A stretch of 64,000 bases of DNA from Altererythrobacter sp. KTW20L (GCF_023501975.1 NZ_JAMFLH010000009.1:62001-126000), one strand, 5' to 3'. Shown: positions 26,555-37,269, counted from the first letter of the stretch. Notes: generated by a model from the letters alone, not told the origin. Program-made: numbers and translations.

Positions 26555-26610
26555 GCCCGCCTATCTGCCCCACCTTACCGCACAAGCTGCCCTGATTCTG
26601 GAGTGCCCCT

Positions 26611-26955
26611 ATGGCGCGCGTTACAGTCGAAGATTGCGTCGACAAGATCCCCAACCGTTTCGACCTCGTCCTGCTCGCTGCCCAGCGTGCGCGAGAGATT
26701 TCGGGCGGCGCGGAACTCACCATCGATCGCGACCGCGACAAGAACCCCGTCGTGGCCCTGCGCGAAATTGCCGACGAGACCGTGCGCCCGAAGGAACTGA
26801 AGGAATCGCTGGTGCAGTCGATGCAGAACTTCCTGCCCGATGAGGAAGACGAGGCAGACGAGATCGGTTCGCTCAGCCAGTCGGCCGAAGCCATGCGCCT
26901 GTCGGCTGCCGCCCCCGCCCGCACATCATCGCTGGGCAGCGACTACGACGGCTAA
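26611..26955 (+). CDS. rpoZ: DNA-directed RNA polymerase subunit omega
   Basis: 114 residues. N-terminal [30 protein letters not shown] is the omega signature (split here as [20 protein letters not shown] and [10 protein letters not shown]). It is followed by [15 protein letters not shown], and then an acidic tail with EEDEADE. Helps assemble the polymerase. Followed by a strong bidirectional terminator. It diverges from the phospholipase D gene. Confidence 0.96.
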   Translation: MARVTVEDCVDKIPNRFDLVLLAAQRAREISGGAELTIDRDRDKNPVVALREIADETVRPKELKESLVQSMQNFLPDEEDEADEIGSLSQSAEAMRLSAAAPARTSSLGSDYDG

Positions 26956-26981
26956 GCCGCAGCTTCACGCGAAGCCGCATG

Positions 26982-27019
26982 AAAAAAGGGCCGCTCCTGA
27001 ACAAGGAGCGGCCCTTTTT
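26982..27019. terminator. Strong bidirectional terminator between rpoZ and ftsH
   Basis: Perfect 11-pair stem GGGCCGCTCCT / AGGAGCGGCCC with loop GAACA, flanked by six A and five T, which serves both converging genes. Confidence 0.92.
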
Positions 27020-27045
27020 CGTTGGGCGACAGTAGCGAGCGACCG

Positions 27046-28989
<1,944 letters not shown>

Positions 28990-29079
28990 GTTCAGGAGAT
29001 TCCTTTCAGGCGTCCAATGTAGGATTTGCCCGGTGAATGGCAAGATAACGGAGAGACAGATTCCTGCTGCCCGAATTTC

Positions 29080-30288
29080 CTACTGGCGGGCGCGGGCGAG
29101 GATCAACCGGTCCGAAAGGTCCGCCCCCTGCTGCCCGGTGATCTGGAACAAGGCCTCGAACTCTTCCTCGCCTGCGCTGTCTGCCAACTCGTCTGGCAGA
29201 TCGACAGCCGACACGATCGCACCGATGCCGCGCAGGCCGGTGACCCTTTCGCTCGCCACCACGGTGACCAGTCCGCCGCCCGGTGCGCGCAGTCGGGTGA
29301 CATAGGCAAAATCGCGGTAGAAGGCAGGCGAGGCAAGCCGCCTCGCCTCGTCGCTCGCCCAGCGCTGACCGGTCTCGCGGTCGATGATCTCGTCATAGCT
29401 GTCGCCGATGCGGAATCCGCTGCCTTCAAAGGCAATCTGTTCGAGCAGGCCCATGCCTGACAACAGCCCGAGATAGACCACATCGTGACTGGTCAGCATG
29501 GTGGAGGTCAGTTCCGATGCGGGAATTACCTGCACCTGTTTGCCGCCGCTCGCCAGCAGTGGAGCGATCCGTTCGATCGCAAAGGCCGTCTGGAACGGCA
29601 GATAGTTGAGGCCGACATCCTCGGCCATGCCGAAACGCGCTGGATCGGCCTCCTGCAGGCGTAGCAGGTCTTCCGCCGAATTGACCCGGAAATCGCGGAT
29701 CAGTCGGCCTTCCTCGGGCCTGACCGGATCGATCTCGCCGAACAGGTAGTAATCGCCCAACACCAGCAGCACCGGCCGGTCCGATGCCACCAGCGGATCC
29801 CAGATGGTGTTGGAAGGGGTGCCTGGCCCACGGTTGAACCCCCAGCCGCCAAGGAATGCTGCGAGCAGCGCCAGGGCGGCAAGGACGGCCCAGGATCGGG
29901 GAACGGCGCGTCCCACCCCAACGTCCGGCGCGGCGAGGGCTGGCTCATCGGAACCCGCCAGTTGCAGGGCATAGATGCCCGAGGGAATCTCCAGCACCGG
30001 TGCGCCGGCGGCAGGCGGATGGTCGCGGTAATGGTCTTCCAGCTTCTTGCGCAGGCGGTGGACATAGACCCGCACCGTCGCATCGTCGGCATCGGGTTCG
30101 GCCTGGTGGAAAACGGCGGCGGCGATCTCGCCCTGGGTTGCAGAGGGCGCATCTGGGCCACGCTCGGCCAGGTAGTCGAACAATTCGCGCAACCGCCCGC
30201 TGCGGCCCGGAGCACCAGTTTCGCGCAGTCGCTCGACCTCTGCGCGGAAGGCATCCTGGGCAACGTTACTGGTCAGGCGAGCGTCCAA
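29080..30288 (-). CDS. Membrane-anchored winged-helix regulator (ToxR/CadC-like)
   Basis: 402 residues. An N-terminal OmpR/PhoB-type winged helix (about residues 25-110) carries GEIAAAVF, DDATVRVYVHRLRKKLEDHY and IPSGIYAL. A single membrane helix follows (about 130-150, WAVLAALALLAAFLGGWGF), then a large periplasmic domain of about 245 residues (DRPVLLVLGDYYLFGEIDP, then SELTSTMLTSHDVVYLGLLS). The layout is that of one-component ToxR/CadC regulators that read a periplasmic signal and bind DNA from the membrane. The periplasmic domain is not one I recognise. Start TTG at 30288. It diverges from a TonB-dependent receptor, with tandem 11-base-spaced repeats between them, so that receptor is its likely target. 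Confidence 0.82.
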   Translation of the reverse strand: MDARLTSNVAQDAFRAEVERLRETGAPGRSGRLRELFDYLAERGPDAPSATQGEIAAAVFHQAEPDADDATVRVYVHRLRKKLEDHYRDHPPAAGAPVLEIPSGIYALQLAGSDEPALAAPDVGVGRAVPRSWAVLAALALLAAFLGGWGFNRGPGTPSNTIWDPLVASDRPVLLVLGDYYLFGEIDPVRPEEGRLIRDFRVNSAEDLLRLQEADPARFGMAEDVGLNYLPFQTAFAIERIAPLLASGGKQVQVIPASELTSTMLTSHDVVYLGLLSGMGLLEQIAFEGSGFRIGDSYDEIIDRETGQRWASDEARRLASPAFYRDFAYVTRLRAPGGGLVTVVASERVTGLRGIGAIVSAVDLPDELADSAGEEEFEALFQITGQQGADLSDRLILARARQ

Positions 30289-30307
30289 AGTGTGATCCTG
30301 CTGGCAA

Positions 30308-30325
30308 TGTAACGTCCTTGTAACG
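30308..30325. promoter_or_regulatory. Tandem TGTAACG repeats between regulator and TonB receptor
   Basis: TGTAACG at 30308-30314 is repeated at 30319-30325, exactly 11 bases apart. One-turn direct repeats are the usual operator form of OmpR/PhoB-type winged helices, and a protein of that class starts 20 bases away. A weaker ATTACCG follows at 30331-30337. The functional reading is inference. Confidence 0.5.
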
Positions 30326-30363
30326 GGCCGATTACCGTAATTTACGTAGCTTCACGCGCGAGG

Positions 30364-32505
30364 GTGAACCATCTGGCTCGCACGTCAACCATCAAGGTCC
30401 GTTACATCTTGTCCAAGCCCGGTTCTGTCAAGTTTGCCCAGTCTTTCCGCGCCGCTTTCATGGCTGGCTCGGCTGCCCTCGCCTGCGCTACCGTTGCCCA
30501 CCCCGCTGTAGCGCAGGACGAGGTGCAGGAACAGGAGCGCGAGGACATCGGCGTGGTGCGGGATACGGCCAGCGGCGATATCATCTATGTCTATGGCCGC
30601 GGCGAACGGCGCATCGGTGAGGCTGGCGCGGCCAGCGAAGGCGGCGTAGCGGGTGCCGATCTGGAAGTCCGTCCGCTGCTGCGACCCGGCGAAATCCTTG
30701 AGGCCACGCCCGGCCTGATGGCAACCCAGCATTCGGGCGGTGGCAAGGCCAACCAGTTTTTCCTGCGCGGCTACAACCTCGACCACGGCACCGACTATGC
30801 CGTCTATGTCGATGACATGCCGCTCAATTTCCGCACCCACGGACACGGCCAGGGCTACCTTGATGTGAACGGGCTGATCCCCGAGAGTGTCGAACGAGTC
30901 GATTACCGCAAGGGGCCTTACCGGGCCGATACCGGCGATTTCAGCTTTGTCGGCGCCAGTTTTATCACCACGCGTGACCGGATCGATCCGTTTGCCACGG
31001 CAGAAGTCGGCTCGTTCGGTTATCGCCGCTTGGTAGCCGGTGGATCGCTGAGCCTGGGCACCGGCGACCTGCTGGCGATCGGTCAGGTGAAACTGAACGA
31101 CGGGCCGTGGGAATTGCCCGAGGATTTCGAAGGCTATTCGGGCCTGCTCAAGTACTCCACTCCGCTTGGTGACGGCGATTTCCAGGTCTCGCTTAACCTG
31201 TTCGATGCAAGCTGGAACCCGACCGAGCAAATCCCCGAGCGCCTGATCGGCACGCCGCTGTGCGAGGATGCGTTCTGCTCGCTCGATGGCACGCAGAACG
31301 GCTTTACCGAACGCCAGATCCTGACCGCCAACTATCAGTCCGACAACTGGCGGATCACAGGCTACGTCCAGCATTACAACTGGGAGCTGCTATCGAACTT
31401 CACATTCTTCCTCGACGATCCGGTCAATGGCGACCAGTTGCGCCAGTACAGCGACCTGTGGACCTATGGCGGGCGGATCGAGCACACCGCCGAACTGACT
31501 GACAACCTGTCGCTGCGTGTCGGGGCGGAAGGCCGCTATGACGACATCGCCCGCGTCGGCCTCGACGAGACGATCGACGGGGTGAAGGAATTCACCGTCG
31601 GCGCCTTCTCGGCAGACGAGACTTCGCTCGGCACCTATGCCGAAGTGATCTGGCAGCCGGTCGATCGGCTGATGCTGATCGGCGGGGTGCGCAACGACTG
31701 GTATGGCTTCAAGACCCGCGCACTCGACGGGGCCGATGCCTGGGACGGCAATGTCTCCGACGATGCCCTGGGCCTGAAGATCGGCGCGAACTACGAAGTG
31801 GCCGACGGGATCGCGCTCTATGCCAACTATGGCGAAGGTTTCCATTCCAACGATGCCCGCGGTGTCACCAATCCAGACAGCCCGGCCCCCGGCCTGGTCG
31901 AAGGCGATTTCCAGGAAGTGGGCCTGCGGTTCGAGCGCGGCGGGCTGATCTTTACCGGCGTTTACTGGTGGAGCTCCATCGACAGCGAGCTCATCTATGT
32001 CGGCGATGCTGGCGCGGTGGAGCCCAACGATCCCAGCAAGCGCCGCGGCTATGAGTTGACTGCCTTCTGGAAGCCCAACAACTGGCTGGCGGTCGATGCC
32101 GTGTGGACCGGATCGCGGGCCCGCATCGTCGGCCTGCCCGATGGCGAGAACTTCCTGCCCGGCGCGCTGGACAGTGCGGGCGAGCTGGGCCTGTCGGCGA
32201 TCTTCCGCGAGTTCAACGCGGCGGCGCGGCTGCGCTATCTCGGCCCGGCATCGCTGATCGAGGACAATTCGGAACGGTCCGATCCCACCGTCCTGCTCAA
32301 CCTGCGCGCCGCCTGGACGCCGCGCAACCTGGGCGGGTTCGAGTTCCATGCCGAACTGCTCAACGCGCTCGACAGCAAGGACCGCGACATCACCTATTTC
32401 TACGAGACCCGCTTCCCCGGCGAACCGGCAGAAGGCGTGGCGGGCATCAACAGCCGCATCGTGGAGCCACGCCAGGTGCGGGTGGGAGTGACCAAGAGGT
32501 TCTGA
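30364..32505 (+). CDS. TonB-dependent outer-membrane receptor
   Basis: 713 residues from a GTG at 30364; GTG or TTG codons further in are alternatives. A signal region ends at HPAVAQ (about residue 50). The plug domain contains EILEATPGLMATQHSGGGKA, FFLRGYNLDHGTDYAVYVDD and SVERVDYRKGPYRADTGDFS. The barrel follows and ends QVRVGVTKRF, with the terminal phenylalanine of outer-membrane barrels. Imports a TonB-driven substrate such as a siderophore, metal or glycan; substrate unknown. The histidine-rich FRTHGHGQGY in the plug is notable and could bind metal. Probably controlled by the divergent ToxR-like protein. Followed by a long-stem terminator. Confidence 0.93.
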   Translation: MNHLARTSTIKVRYILSKPGSVKFAQSFRAAFMAGSAALACATVAHPAVAQDEVQEQEREDIGVVRDTASGDIIYVYGRGERRIGEAGAASEGGVAGADLEVRPLLRPGEILEATPGLMATQHSGGGKANQFFLRGYNLDHGTDYAVYVDDMPLNFRTHGHGQGYLDVNGLIPESVERVDYRKGPYRADTGDFSFVGASFITTRDRIDPFATAEVGSFGYRRLVAGGSLSLGTGDLLAIGQVKLNDGPWELPEDFEGYSGLLKYSTPLGDGDFQVSLNLFDASWNPTEQIPERLIGTPLCEDAFCSLDGTQNGFTERQILTANYQSDNWRITGYVQHYNWELLSNFTFFLDDPVNGDQLRQYSDLWTYGGRIEHTAELTDNLSLRVGAEGRYDDIARVGLDETIDGVKEFTVGAFSADETSLGTYAEVIWQPVDRLMLIGGVRNDWYGFKTRALDGADAWDGNVSDDALGLKIGANYEVADGIALYANYGEGFHSNDARGVTNPDSPAPGLVEGDFQEVGLRFERGGLIFTGVYWWSSIDSELIYVGDAGAVEPNDPSKRRGYELTAFWKPNNWLAVDAVWTGSRARIVGLPDGENFLPGALDSAGELGLSAIFREFNAAARLRYLGPASLIEDNSERSDPTVLLNLRAAWTPRNLGGFEFHAELLNALDSKDRDITYFYETRFPGEPAEGVAGINSRIVEPRQVRVGVTKRF

Positions 32506-32555
32506 CGAGCTTGCGGGCAGGTGGTGCTGATCGCGTGGCACCACCCGCTGATGGG

Positions 32556-32599
32556 AAGGCCCGGCTGCCATTGCATGGCGCAGCCGGGCCTTTCTTTTT
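32556..32599 (+). terminator. Intrinsic terminator of the TonB receptor gene
   Basis: Thirteen-pair stem AAGGCCCGGCTGC / GCAGCCGGGCCTT with an inner CCAT/ATGG helix, followed by TTTCTTTTT. Confidence 0.9.
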
Positions 32600-32635
32600 C
32601 GCCTTAGGCATAGATAGACCTGCGCTGAGGAAGCA

Positions 32636-32705
32636 TGTCAATCGACCTTGACATCGCAGCGAATCGTGTCTAGTTACCTTGACATAGTTTCAATGGAGCT
32701 TGACA
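32636..32705 (+). promoter_or_regulatory. Cluster of TTGACA half-sites before the membrane protein/XRE pair
   Basis: TTGACA occurs at 32648-32653, 32679-32684 and 32700-32705, and its inverse TGTCAA at 32636-32641. The last copy ends one base before the ATG of the next gene. Direct copies are 31 and 21 bases apart. They may be operators for the XRE protein encoded in this operon, with one copy also serving as a -35 box. Confidence 0.45.
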
Positions 32706-32706
32706 A

Positions 32707-33111
32707 ATGACTGCCCCATTCCCGCGCCAAATCCCGCAGTATATGCGGCGCTACTACCGTCGGCTTGGCGGATTCATGGCAGCCTATGCCGCCGTCCTGA
32801 TCGGCGGCCTTTACATAGCAATGGCAGGCATTCCCTTGCCTGTTCGGGTGTTCCTCGCTTTCCTTAATGCAGCGATGATCCTGGGCGTGTTCTGGGCGAT
32901 CTTCCGGCTGCTTGCCGAATGCGATGACGAGTACCAGCGGCTGCTGCTGGTAAAACAGACACTGCTGGCGACCGCCCTCACCCTGGCGATAACCACCTGT
33001 TGGCAGTACCTCGTAGTCTACGAGGTACTAACCGAGGGACCGGCATGGGTTGGCGTCATATGGCTGGCGGCATTCGGCATCGCCGCACCCATCGTGAGAT
33101 GGCGCTCATGA
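32707..33111 (+). CDS. Small membrane protein paired with XRE regulator
   Basis: 134 residues with four predicted membrane helices (about 22-42, 47-68, 80-102, 108-128) and a short acidic/basic loop (ECDDEYQRLLLVKQ) between the second and third. I do not recognise the family by name. Pairs of such small membrane proteins with a short XRE regulator are common in this group of bacteria. The ATG at 32707 overlaps a run of TTGACA sites, and the stop overlaps the XRE start (ATGA), so the two are coupled. Confidence 0.75.
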   Translation: MTAPFPRQIPQYMRRYYRRLGGFMAAYAAVLIGGLYIAMAGIPLPVRVFLAFLNAAMILGVFWAIFRLLAECDDEYQRLLLVKQTLLATALTLAITTCWQYLVVYEVLTEGPAWVGVIWLAAFGIAAPIVRWRS

Positions 33112-33305
33112 ACAACCGCCTCCGCGTCCTGCGCGCCGAGCGGCAGTGGAGCCAGCAGGACTTGGCCGACCGGCTGGGCGTCAGCCGGCAGAGCGTCAAT
33201 GCTATCGAGACGGGGAAGTACGATCCCTCCCTCCCGCTCGCCTTCCGCATTGCCGACCTGTTCGCCATGCCGATCGAGGACATCTTCCTGCGCGATTCCG
33301 CCTGA
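33108..33305 (+). CDS. XRE-type helix-turn-helix regulator
   Basis: 65 residues, only a DNA-binding domain. LRAERQWSQQDLADRLGVSR and QSVNAIETGKYDPSLPLAF form the five-helix XRE fold, and IEDIFLRD ends it. This is the compact YozG/YgzD-like class, which often autoregulates its own operon. Start ATG at 33108; the longer frame from 33000 is not coding. The nearby TTGACA cluster is the candidate operator. Confidence 0.9.
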   Translation: MNNRLRVLRAERQWSQQDLADRLGVSRQSVNAIETGKYDPSLPLAFRIADLFAMPIEDIFLRDSA

Positions 33306-33425
33306 TCGGCACACGAACGCTCGGGGGGCGTACAGGGAACCTTGACGCAGTCCACCCATTCCGGCGAAACGATCTGCGGCATTCGCTACCGCCGCCGCGG
33401 GCACCCCGGCTGGAGAACGACCAAG

Positions 33426-34271
33426 ATGATCCTTCTCACCCGCACCGTCGAAAAGCCCTGGGGCCGCGCCGAGTTGCCCGCGCCGTTCACCGGCACGGCC
33501 AGTACCGAGGGGGGTGAGCGCATCGGTGAGATCTGGTTCGAGCCGCCGCCGGAACTGCCCCAGCTGCTGGTGAAATATATCTTCACCAGCGAGAAGCTGT
33601 CGGTCCAGGTCCATCCGTCGGACGCGCAAACGCAGGCTGACGGACTGGGCCGCCAGGGCAAGGAAGAATGCTGGCTGGTGATCGATGCCCAGCCGGGCGC
33701 GCGGCTGGGTGTGGGCTTTGCCGAAGCGATAGACGGCGACGCCATGCGCAGTGCCTCGCTCGACGGGTCGATCGAACAGCTACTGGCTTGGCACGAGGTG
33801 GCGCCGGGAGATTTCTTCTATATCCCGGCAGGCACGGTCCACGCCATCGGCGGCGGCGTTTCGATCATCGAGATCCAGCAGAACTCCGACATCACCTATC
33901 GCCTCTACGACTATGGCCGCCCGCGCGAACTGCACCTTGATGCAGGCATCGCCGTGGCCCGCGGCCAGCCGCACGATCCGGCGCTGCGCCGCCACCTTGC
34001 CGACAGCGGCAATGTGACGCTGGTCGATGGTCCGCATTTCGTGCTCGACCGCGTGGAAGGCCCGCTGAAAGAGGAAGCCGCCGCACGTTATCCCGGCGCC
34101 TTGCTGGTGATTCCCCTGGCAGGCGATGTGGTGGTGGCAGGCGAGCCCGCCAAGCCGGGGCAGTGCGCCCTGGCGGCCAGCCTGGCAGAAGTGCAGATAG
34201 ATGCAGCAGGCCAGTGCCTGCTGGCGGCGCCCGGTCAGGCGCCCGGTCAGGCAGCAGCCAGAACCGGATAA
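33426..34271 (+). CDS. manA: Class I mannose-6-phosphate isomerase-like protein
   Basis: 281 residues, shorter than E. coli ManA and typical of the compact ManA of this clade. Zinc ligands appear as QVHPSD (glutamine and histidine), KEECWLV (glutamate) and PAGTVHAIG (histidine). EIQQNSDITYRLYDYGR is the conserved C-terminal signature. Interconverts mannose-6-phosphate and fructose-6-phosphate, feeding GDP-mannose synthesis. Start ATG at 33426. The last 25 bases overlap, in the opposite direction, the end of the TadE-like gene. Its tail carries a 12-base tandem duplication. Confidence 0.88.
   Translation: MILLTRTVEKPWGRAELPAPFTGTASTEGGERIGEIWFEPPPELPQLLVKYIFTSEKLSVQVHPSDAQTQADGLGRQGKEECWLVIDAQPGARLGVGFAEAIDGDAMRSASLDGSIEQLLAWHEVAPGDFFYIPAGTVHAIGGGVSIIEIQQNSDITYRLYDYGRPRELHLDAGIAVARGQPHDPALRRHLADSGNVTLVDGPHFVLDRVEGPLKEEAAARYPGALLVIPLAGDVVVAGEPAKPGQCALAASLAEVQIDAAGQCLLAAPGQAPGQAAARTG
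34227..34250. repeat. Two tandem copies of a 12-base unit
   Basis: GCGCCCGGTCAG is repeated twice without a gap (34227-34238, 34239-34250), encoding APGQAPGQ at the end of manA and reaching the stop of the TadE-like gene on the other strand. Confidence 0.7.
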
Positions 34272-34690
34272 CAGCTTTCCGCCGTCAGGGTGTCGGGGAA
34301 GACCGGCACCAGCCCGCCCAGCACCGAATTGAAGGACGTGGTAATCGCCACCCTGTTCGAGGCCGGGAACCCGCCGCAGGTCACATTGGCCTGGGCCACC
34401 ACGTCTGAGGAGGCAATGGTGATACCGAAGCCGGCAGCCCGCGCCACGGCATAGCTTTGCTGCGTGGCGGACGTGGCGCAGTCATCGCTGACCGAAGCAC
34501 AGCGCGAGGTCGAATAGGCCACGGTTTCCAGCGTCTGCTGGACCCACATCAGGCGGCTGCCTTCGATCGTACCGAACAGGAAGGTGAAGAAGATCGGGGC
34601 AAGTATGGCAAATTCGACAATTGTCGCGCCGGACCGATCCTGCATCAGGGCCTTCAAAAGGGCCTTCATCTGGCTGCGCCGAGCGCTCAT
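34247..34690 (-). CDS. TadE-like pilus assembly protein (first)
   Basis: 147 residues from the ATG at 34690. An N-terminal basic stretch precedes DRSGATIVEFAILAPIFFTF, the TadE motif with the glutamate of the pseudopilin-type signal, then one membrane helix and a cysteine-bearing periplasmic tail (four cysteines). TadE and TadF are minor pseudopilins of the Flp/Tad pilus. The start overlaps the stop of the preceding TadE-like gene (ATGA). Part of a three-gene unit with no secretion ATPase or flp gene nearby. Confidence 0.85.
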   Translation of the reverse strand: MSARRSQMKALLKALMQDRSGATIVEFAILAPIFFTFLFGTIEGSRLMWVQQTLETVAYSTSRCASVSDDCATSATQQSYAVARAAGFGITIASSDVVAQANVTCGGFPASNRVAITTSFNSVLGGLVPVFPDTLTAESCYPVLAAA

Positions 34691-35196
34691 TGCAGCCGCA
34701 CCGTGGCGCGCTGGGCTACGGCGACCCCGTCGAGAACCGAGTGCGGAATAATCATCGCATTGAACGGCCGGGAAGCATCGATCGTGAAGTAGTAGCCGGC
34801 GGTCGAACCGGCGGTCATGCCGGTGCCGGTGCAACTGGCCCCGCACGCGGCCGAAGCATAGGTGCCATCGGTCTTGAGGCAGGAACAGGTGCGGTTGAGA
34901 TTGGTGCAGCTGGCCGCCACCCCGTTGCAGCTCAGTCCGACGGTGGCGGACTGGTCGCCGCTCAGGCTGCGGACATAGCCGGGCATGTCGGTGAAGTTGA
35001 CGTTGTCGGCATCGTTGAACGCCGCCACGGCGGCCGCGCCCACCGCCGTGTTCAGCTTGCTGCGCTGCATGTAATAGCCGCCGAAATCAATGGCGATCAT
35101 GATCACGAAAAAGAACGACGTGGTCCACAGCGCGAATTCCACCGCCGCAACGCCGCGCTGGTCTTGGCGCAAGGAATGGAAGAAACGGCTGATCAT
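34687..35196 (-). CDS. TadE-like pilus assembly protein (second)
   Basis: 169 residues. DQRGVAAVEFALWTTSFFF is the TadE-type membrane segment with the conserved glutamate. The periplasmic part is rich in cysteine (eight in about 60 residues, including CSC and CGASC), suggesting disulphides. Encoded between the TadG-like gene and the other TadE-like gene, with nine bases to the former. Confidence 0.85.
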   Translation of the reverse strand: MISRFFHSLRQDQRGVAAVEFALWTTSFFFVIMIAIDFGGYYMQRSKLNTAVGAAAVAAFNDADNVNFTDMPGYVRSLSGDQSATVGLSCNGVAASCTNLNRTCSCLKTDGTYASAACGASCTGTGMTAGSTAGYYFTIDASRPFNAMIIPHSVLDGVAVAQRATVRLQ

Positions 35197-35205
35197 GATG
35201 GTTAA

Positions 35206-37269
35206 CTAGCCGATAATCCTTATCGAAGCGTTTCCGCCCCCGCCGCCAATCGAATTATCCATCATGTTGCAGGCCGTGCCCGCTGCCGCCCCGCCGTTCA
35301 CGCGGATGGTATCGGCAATCAGCGTCATGCAGCGCCCGTTGGGATCGGTGGTGTTTCCGCCCGCCATTTTCACCTGGGCATTGGGAAAGTGGATCGTTCC
35401 CGAGAAGGAGTTGACCGAGCCGCCCGTCCAGTTGGCATCGTCGCTGCTCTGGCTGGAGGCGAGCAGTTCGGAAATCTGGGCGCCTGTAGTGCTGTAGGTC
35501 GCGGCGTAGAGCCTGGTCCTGGCGCCACCCGCCAGCTTGATGACCCCGCCAAGGATGAAGGTCACATCGACGCCGACCATGTCGTAGCCCGAACCGCTGA
35601 CGCCTTCGACCACGTCACCATAAGTCTGGCCGGTCAGCGACGAGGTGTAGGGCCAGGTTGTGCCGCCGGTCCCGTTCTCGAAATCACCGGCAATGGTATA
35701 GCGCCCGCGCCCGAACAGGACCGATCCCTTGGGCTTGAGGTCGCCGTTGATGTAATGGTTGGCCGTCTGGCCGAACACCAGCCGGGTGCCGCCTGCCGTA
35801 TCGATCGAGCCGTTGGCCGAGAAGGTGCCATCGCCCATGAAGAAGCGGGCCGAGCCCATCATCTTGATCGCGTTGTTGCCGTTGCCCGGGCCGATCACCA
35901 CGTTGCCGTTGCCGAGCGCCAGTTCGCTGTCGCCGCTCATGTTGACGCCGGAAGTCGCCTGGAACCGGCCCGCGCCAAGGCGCACCTTGCCTCCGCCGCC
36001 CACACCGACAGCGCCGAACAGGTGATCGCCTGCACCCATGACTGTGGTGGAGCCGCCCCAGAAGTCGGTCGCCCCGGCGATGAACACATCGCCGTTGCCC
36101 TTTGAATTGGTGCCTTCGAACTTGGCCGATCCGCCGATCCACAGACCACCGTCACCGATGGTGACGCCGCTCGATCCGCTGGCGAAATTGCCCGTTACGG
36201 TGATGTCGCTGTTGCCGAAGTTGACCGTCGAACCTCCGCCGATCGAGACATTGCCCGCCACGTTGATGGTCGAGCCATCGGCAAAGCTGACATTCATCCC
36301 GCCGGCAATGGTCAGGTTGCCGATATTGTAGGTGCCTGCGGGAAATACGAAGTGGGCCTTGTTCGATTGCTGGAAGGCCGAAATTGCCGAGGTCGGGTTG
36401 TTGTTGCGGACATTCCAGTTGGTGCCAGATGCCAGGCTGGGCTGGGCGATAGTCACCGGTGCCTGGTAGTCGCCGATCTGGTCATAGGCTGCCAGCAGGG
36501 CCGCGTTGGTCGCCCACGGATCGACCAGAGTGGTCGGCTGGTTGACGCGGTCTGCCGCGGGCGGAACATTCGTGTTCCATGCCGGTGCCGAGAATATCCC
36601 GGCATAGCGCAGGGTGTTGGCATCCAGGGTGCCATAATTGACCGTCACGTCGGCGCTGCCCGAAATGATGTCGGCCCCGCGGATCAGCTGCCCCTTGTTC
36701 TCGATCGTGCCCACGGCCGCGATCGAACAGGTCGGCGCGTTGATCGAAGCGCCGCCGGTGACCGAAATCGCAGCCGATCCGCCATCGAGCGCGAGAAAGC
36801 AGGGGGCGGCGAAATCAGGCGTGGAATTGAGGCTGGCGTAGGATTCCACGCTGACGCCGAACGTGCCGGAGAAGCCCAGAACCGATGCCAGCGAAAAGGG
36901 CAGCTCGGAATCGATCGTGACCCGCACCGCCTGGTTTCCGGCAGTCGGATAGTCGGCCACGAGGCTCGCGGCCACGGTGGAATCGGCCAACCCGTTGGCC
37001 AGGACGATATCCTGCGCTGTCGGGTTGAGGATGCCGGCGCTTTGTGACTGGACGAAGGCCATCGCCGTGCCCAGCGCGGCCATGTCCGCCGCGCGCTGGC
37101 TGATGACCCGCTGCTGGTATCCCCGGTTCAGGTCGAAAGCGAGCCCGCCTGCGCCGATCAGGACCGGCAGAGCCAGCGTGGCAAGCGTAGTGACGCCCGC
37201 TGTCAAGTCGCGCATCAGCGCGCGGAACAGTGCAATCGGGAGGGTCTTGATGCGCATGGACCGCATCAT
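35206..37269 (-). CDS. TadG-like N-terminus fused to a repetitive beta-helix-like domain
   Basis: 687 residues. The first 90 look like TadG/pilus-assembly proteins (ALPVLIGAGGLAFDLNRGYQ, then RVISQRAADMAALGTAMAF). The usual von Willebrand A domain is absent. From about residue 300 the protein becomes glycine/asparagine-rich with recurring short strands such as INVAGNVSIGGGSTVNFGN, DITVTGNFASGSSGVTIGDG and NGNVVIGPGNGNNAIKMMG. This spacing suggests a right-handed beta-helix. A surface or pilus-tip adhesin role is inference. First gene of the three-gene Tad-like unit. Confidence 0.75.
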   Translation of the reverse strand: MMRSMRIKTLPIALFRALMRDLTAGVTTLATLALPVLIGAGGLAFDLNRGYQQRVISQRAADMAALGTAMAFVQSQSAGILNPTAQDIVLANGLADSTVAASLVADYPTAGNQAVRVTIDSELPFSLASVLGFSGTFGVSVESYASLNSTPDFAAPCFLALDGGSAAISVTGGASINAPTCSIAAVGTIENKGQLIRGADIISGSADVTVNYGTLDANTLRYAGIFSAPAWNTNVPPAADRVNQPTTLVDPWATNAALLAAYDQIGDYQAPVTIAQPSLASGTNWNVRNNNPTSAISAFQQSNKAHFVFPAGTYNIGNLTIAGGMNVSFADGSTINVAGNVSIGGGSTVNFGNSDITVTGNFASGSSGVTIGDGGLWIGGSAKFEGTNSKGNGDVFIAGATDFWGGSTTVMGAGDHLFGAVGVGGGGKVRLGAGRFQATSGVNMSGDSELALGNGNVVIGPGNGNNAIKMMGSARFFMGDGTFSANGSIDTAGGTRLVFGQTANHYINGDLKPKGSVLFGRGRYTIAGDFENGTGGTTWPYTSSLTGQTYGDVVEGVSGSGYDMVGVDVTFILGGVIKLAGGARTRLYAATYSTTGAQISELLASSQSSDDANWTGGSVNSFSGTIHFPNAQVKMAGGNTTDPNGRCMTLIADTIRVNGGAAAGTACNMMDNSIGGGGGNASIRIIG

